DNA from: 2-02-FULL-66-14 sp964651335
GTDB taxonomy: Bacteria > Pseudomonadota > Gammaproteobacteria > Burkholderiales > SG8-39
NCBI GenBank assembly: GCA_964651335.1
Contig: CAZYVT010000104.1
Coordinates: forward strand, 1-8,754
Length of the DNA: 8,754 bases
Direction of reading: 5' to 3'
This document shows positions 6,756-8,754 of this stretch, piece after piece (the stretch's first letter is position 1; each line of letters opens with the position of its first letter). Made by a program: the position numbers and the translations under genes. The notes under the pieces were generated by a model. That model ran no database searches, had not been told where the DNA came from, and saw only the letters and a list, made by a program, of their open reading frames with translations.

Positions 6756-7951
6756 TGGGTCCGCTCGCCGGGGTCAAGGTGCTCGAGCTGACCCAGGTCA
6801 TGGCGGGGCCGGTCTGCGGATTGATGCTCGCCGATCTGGGCGCCGACGTCGTCAAGATCGAGAAAATCCCGGGAGGCGACGACTCGCGCCGCTACGATCA
6901 GCCGAGCGTCAATGGCGAGTCGGCCGCGTTCATGATGATGAATCGCGGCAAGCGCGGGCTCGCACTCGACCTGAAGCATCCGGCAGGGCGCGATGCGCTC
7001 ATCCGCATGGCGCGGGCGGCCGATGTACTGGTCGAGAACTTCCGCCCTGGCACGCTGGAAAAGCTGGGACTGGGTTACCCGCGCCTGCGCGTGGAGAACC
7101 CGACGATCGTCTACTGTTCGGTGACCGGCTGGGGCGCGAGCGGCCCGTATGCGTCAAAAGGAGGGTTTGATCTGATCGCGCAGGGGGCATCGGGCCTGAT
7201 GGCCTATACCGGAGAACCCGGACGCGAGCCGGTGAAGGTCGGTAGTCCGGTCACCGATATCAACGCCGGAATTCTCGCTGCGCTCGGCATCGTCTCGGCC
7301 TATGTGCACCGGTTGAAGACGGGCGAAGGTCAATTTGTCGACACGTCGCTCTTCGAAGCGGGGCTGCAGCAGAGCTACTGGCACGCAGCGGTCTATTTCG
7401 CCACGGGCGCATCGCCCGGCCCGCTGGGGTCAGCGCACTTGCTTTCCGCGCCCTACCAGGCTTTTCGCACGCGCGACGGCTGGATCAATATCGGCGGCGC
7501 AAACCAGGCGAACTGGGAACGCATTGCTCGCGTACTCGGCGCGCCCGAATGGATCGAAGATGCACGCTTTCGCACCAACACGGATCGAATGCTGAATCTT
7601 TCGGCGCTCGTTGCGGCGCTGGCTGAGCGGGTTGCCGCAAGGACCTCGGCCGAATGGCTCGACGCGCTCGAAGCGGCCGGGGTGCCGTGCGGCCCGATCC
7701 GCTCGGTCGGCGAGGCCCTCTCCGACCCTCAGGCGCAGGCCCGCGAAATGGTGCTGGAGATCGAGCATCCGCGCGCCGGGCACACGCGCGCCGTGGGCAT
7801 GCCAGTCAAGTTCTCGGCGAGCGCCCCCGGCAACCGGCGTCCGGCGCCGCTTCTCGGTGAGCACACGCGGGAAGTGCTGCACGACTATCGATTCTCGGAA
7901 GCGGAGATCGAGGCGCTGCTCGTTTGCGGCGCGGCAGCCGCGGCGAGCTGA
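6755..7951 (+). CDS. Family III CoA-transferase (CaiB/BaiF)
   Basis: A 398-residue class III CoA-transferase, of normal length. Visible family features are the N-terminal GPLAGVKVLELTQVMAGPVC (2-21), ADLGADVVKIEK (26-37), MNRGKRGLALDLK (62-74), ADVLVENFRPGT (89-100) and SVTGWGASGPYASKGGFD (122-139). The catalytic aspartate is D168 in GSPVTDINAG, corresponding to Asp169 of formyl-CoA transferase. Such enzymes move CoA from a donor such as succinyl-CoA to a carboxylic acid, or between CoA esters, through an aspartyl anhydride intermediate. Known members handle oxalate/formate, carnitine, mesaconate, malate, citramalate, itaconate and aromatic acids; sequence alone does not decide between them. 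It is the last gene of the operon and is translationally coupled to the hydratase-family gene, so it probably activates the imported acid or an intermediate made from it. The extreme C-terminus is alanine-rich and likely disordered. Confidence 0.93.
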   Translation: MGPLAGVKVLELTQVMAGPVCGLMLADLGADVVKIEKIPGGDDSRRYDQPSVNGESAAFMMMNRGKRGLALDLKHPAGRDALIRMARAADVLVENFRPGTLEKLGLGYPRLRVENPTIVYCSVTGWGASGPYASKGGFDLIAQGASGLMAYTGEPGREPVKVGSPVTDINAGILAALGIVSAYVHRLKTGEGQFVDTSLFEAGLQQSYWHAAVYFATGASPGPLGSAHLLSAPYQAFRTRDGWINIGGANQANWERIARVLGAPEWIEDARFRTNTDRMLNLSALVAALAERVAARTSAEWLDALEAAGVPCGPIRSVGEALSDPQAQAREMVLEIEHPRAGHTRAVGMPVKFSASAPGNRRPAPLLGEHTREVLHDYRFSEAEIEALLVCGAAAAAS

Positions 7952-7964
7952 CGTCCGCGGCGCT

Positions 7965-7984
7965 GCTGGCCGCCCTCGGCCGGC
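7965..7984. terminator. GC-rich hairpin between convergent genes, weak terminator candidate
   Basis: GCTGGCCG (7965-7972), a CCCT loop and CGGCCGGC (7977-7984) form an 8-bp stem with one G-U wobble on the plus-strand transcript. It sits in the 51-bp gap between the CoA-transferase stop and the end of the convergent permease gene, where a bidirectional terminator is expected. There is no T-tract on either strand, so it is not a canonical intrinsic terminator. Confidence 0.35.
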
Positions 7985-8002
7985 CCGGACCGCGTACCAT
8001 TC

Positions 8003-8728
8003 TCACCCAAGGCCCGCCGCCCAGAGCATCACGAGGCCGGAAACGAACATCAGGCCTTCCATCAGTATCCGGAATTGCCCGGGCTCGAGCCGGAGCACGA
8101 ACCGCTTGGCGAGGAACGCGCCGGCCATCAGCGACGACCCGGAGATGAGGCCCTCGACGATGACCTTTGCGGGCAGCGCGCCGAAACCCTGGAATACCGC
8201 GACCTTGCTCACATAGACCGCGAGCGAGGCGGCGGCTTCCGTGGCGATGAAGCCGCCCTTGACCAGGCCATAGGCGAGGAAGATCGGTACCGTGATCGGG
8301 CCGGTGGAGACCACAATACCCGTGAGATAGCCGACCGGCACGCCGGCCAGCGCCAGGTGACCTGGTCCGAGCCGCAGGCCGCGCGCGGCGAGCCAGCGCC
8401 GCCCCGGGATCATGAGGATGAAGAAGGCGCCGAGCGCGCCTTCGATGAGGCGAGGCGGCAGCGACAGCAGCGTAGCCGCGCCCAGGGCGGCAGCAGGAAC
8501 CCCGGTGACGGAATACGAAGCGCAGGCGCGCCAGTCCACCTCGCGCCACCAGGCGAGGATGCGCGAGAGGTTGGCCATGATTGCCGCGATCCCCATGATC
8601 GGCACCGCCTGGACCGGGCCAAAGACGACCACGAGCACCGGCATCAGCATGATCGAGGAGCCGAAGCCGACGATGCCGCTGAGGGTTCCGGCGACGAGTC
8701 CTACCGCGAGAACGAACAGGAATTCCAA
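8003..8728 (-). CDS. TauE/SafE-family permease (putative anion or sulfite exporter); start may lie further right
   Basis: A 241-residue membrane protein of the TSUP (TauE/SafE) family, near the usual length of about 250 with roughly eight helices in two related halves. The N-terminal half opens with GLVAGTLSGIVGFGSSIMLM (10-29), the family's G-rich signature. The second half carries the matching VGYLTGIVVSTGPITVPIFL (132-151). Family members move sulfite, sulfoacetate or other organic anions across the inner membrane; many are uncharacterised. The frame begins at a TTG (8728) with no visible ribosome-binding site, and it stays open to the window edge, so the true start could be the CTG at 8734 or lie past 8754. 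It converges on the CoA-transferase and so belongs to another transcript. A link to the catabolic locus is possible but unsupported by operon structure. Confidence 0.85.
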   Translation of the reverse strand: MEFLFVLAVGLVAGTLSGIVGFGSSIMLMPVLVVVFGPVQAVPIMGIAAIMANLSRILAWWREVDWRACASYSVTGVPAAALGAATLLSLPPRLIEGALGAFFILMIPGRRWLAARGLRLGPGHLALAGVPVGYLTGIVVSTGPITVPIFLAYGLVKGGFIATEAAASLAVYVSKVAVFQGFGALPAKVIVEGLISGSSLMAGAFLAKRFVLRLEPGQFRILMEGLMFVSGLVMLWAAGLG

Positions 8729-8754
8729 GGACAGCCGCGCGGCGGCGTAACAGG

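Noticed and set aside
1..8754. Search for insertion sequences, tRNAs, CRISPR repeats, riboswitches or signs of horizontal transfer
   Set aside because: No terminal inverted repeats, transposase motifs, tRNA-like cloverleafs or spaced direct repeats were seen. Base composition looks even across genes apart from the AT-richer promoter region at about 1870-1970.

Overview
This GC-rich window carries a compact, divergently organised catabolic locus. The dense, nearly gapless genes, the FCD-type GntR regulator, the TRAP transporter and the CaiB/BaiF plus enoyl-CoA hydratase pair all look like a betaproteobacterium, probably of the order Burkholderiales. That placement is an inference from gene style, not a proven taxonomy.

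Layout. Positions 1-1196 (minus strand) hold the N-terminal 398 residues of a GlcD/YdiJ-type FAD-linked 2-hydroxyacid dehydrogenase that runs off the left edge. One base upstream of it, also on the minus strand, lies a GntR/FCD-family repressor (1198-1878). A 93-bp divergent intergenic region (1879-1971) holds a perfect 14-bp palindrome, an imperfect 21-bp dyad over the regulator's start codon and two identical 11-bp TTTTGCATGCA boxes exactly 70 bp apart. Rightward from there runs a six-gene operon: serine-glyoxylate-type aminotransferase (1972-3171), TRAP solute-binding protein (3197-4168), TRAP small membrane subunit (4179-4688), TRAP large membrane subunit (4688-5971), enoyl-CoA hydratase/isomerase-family protein (5976-6755) and a family III CoA-transferase (6755-7951). 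Gaps inside the operon are 25, 10, -1, 4 and -1 bp. A convergent TauE/SafE-family permease (8003-8728 or beyond) closes the window, separated by 51 bp that contain a GC-rich hairpin.

How the genes could work together (inference). The TRAP system would import an organic acid. The FAD/Fe-S-type dehydrogenase could oxidise a 2-hydroxyacid such as glycolate to a 2-oxoacid. The class V aminotransferase would convert glyoxylate to glycine or interconvert serine and hydroxypyruvate. The CoA-transferase and the hydratase-fold enzyme would activate and process a carboxylic acid as its CoA thioester. The regulator sits between the two arms and probably senses the substrate or an intermediate. No characterised pathway that I know of has exactly this gene set, so the substrate is unknown. 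There are no RNA genes, mobile elements or CRISPR arrays, and no gene-free stretch exceeds 100 bp.
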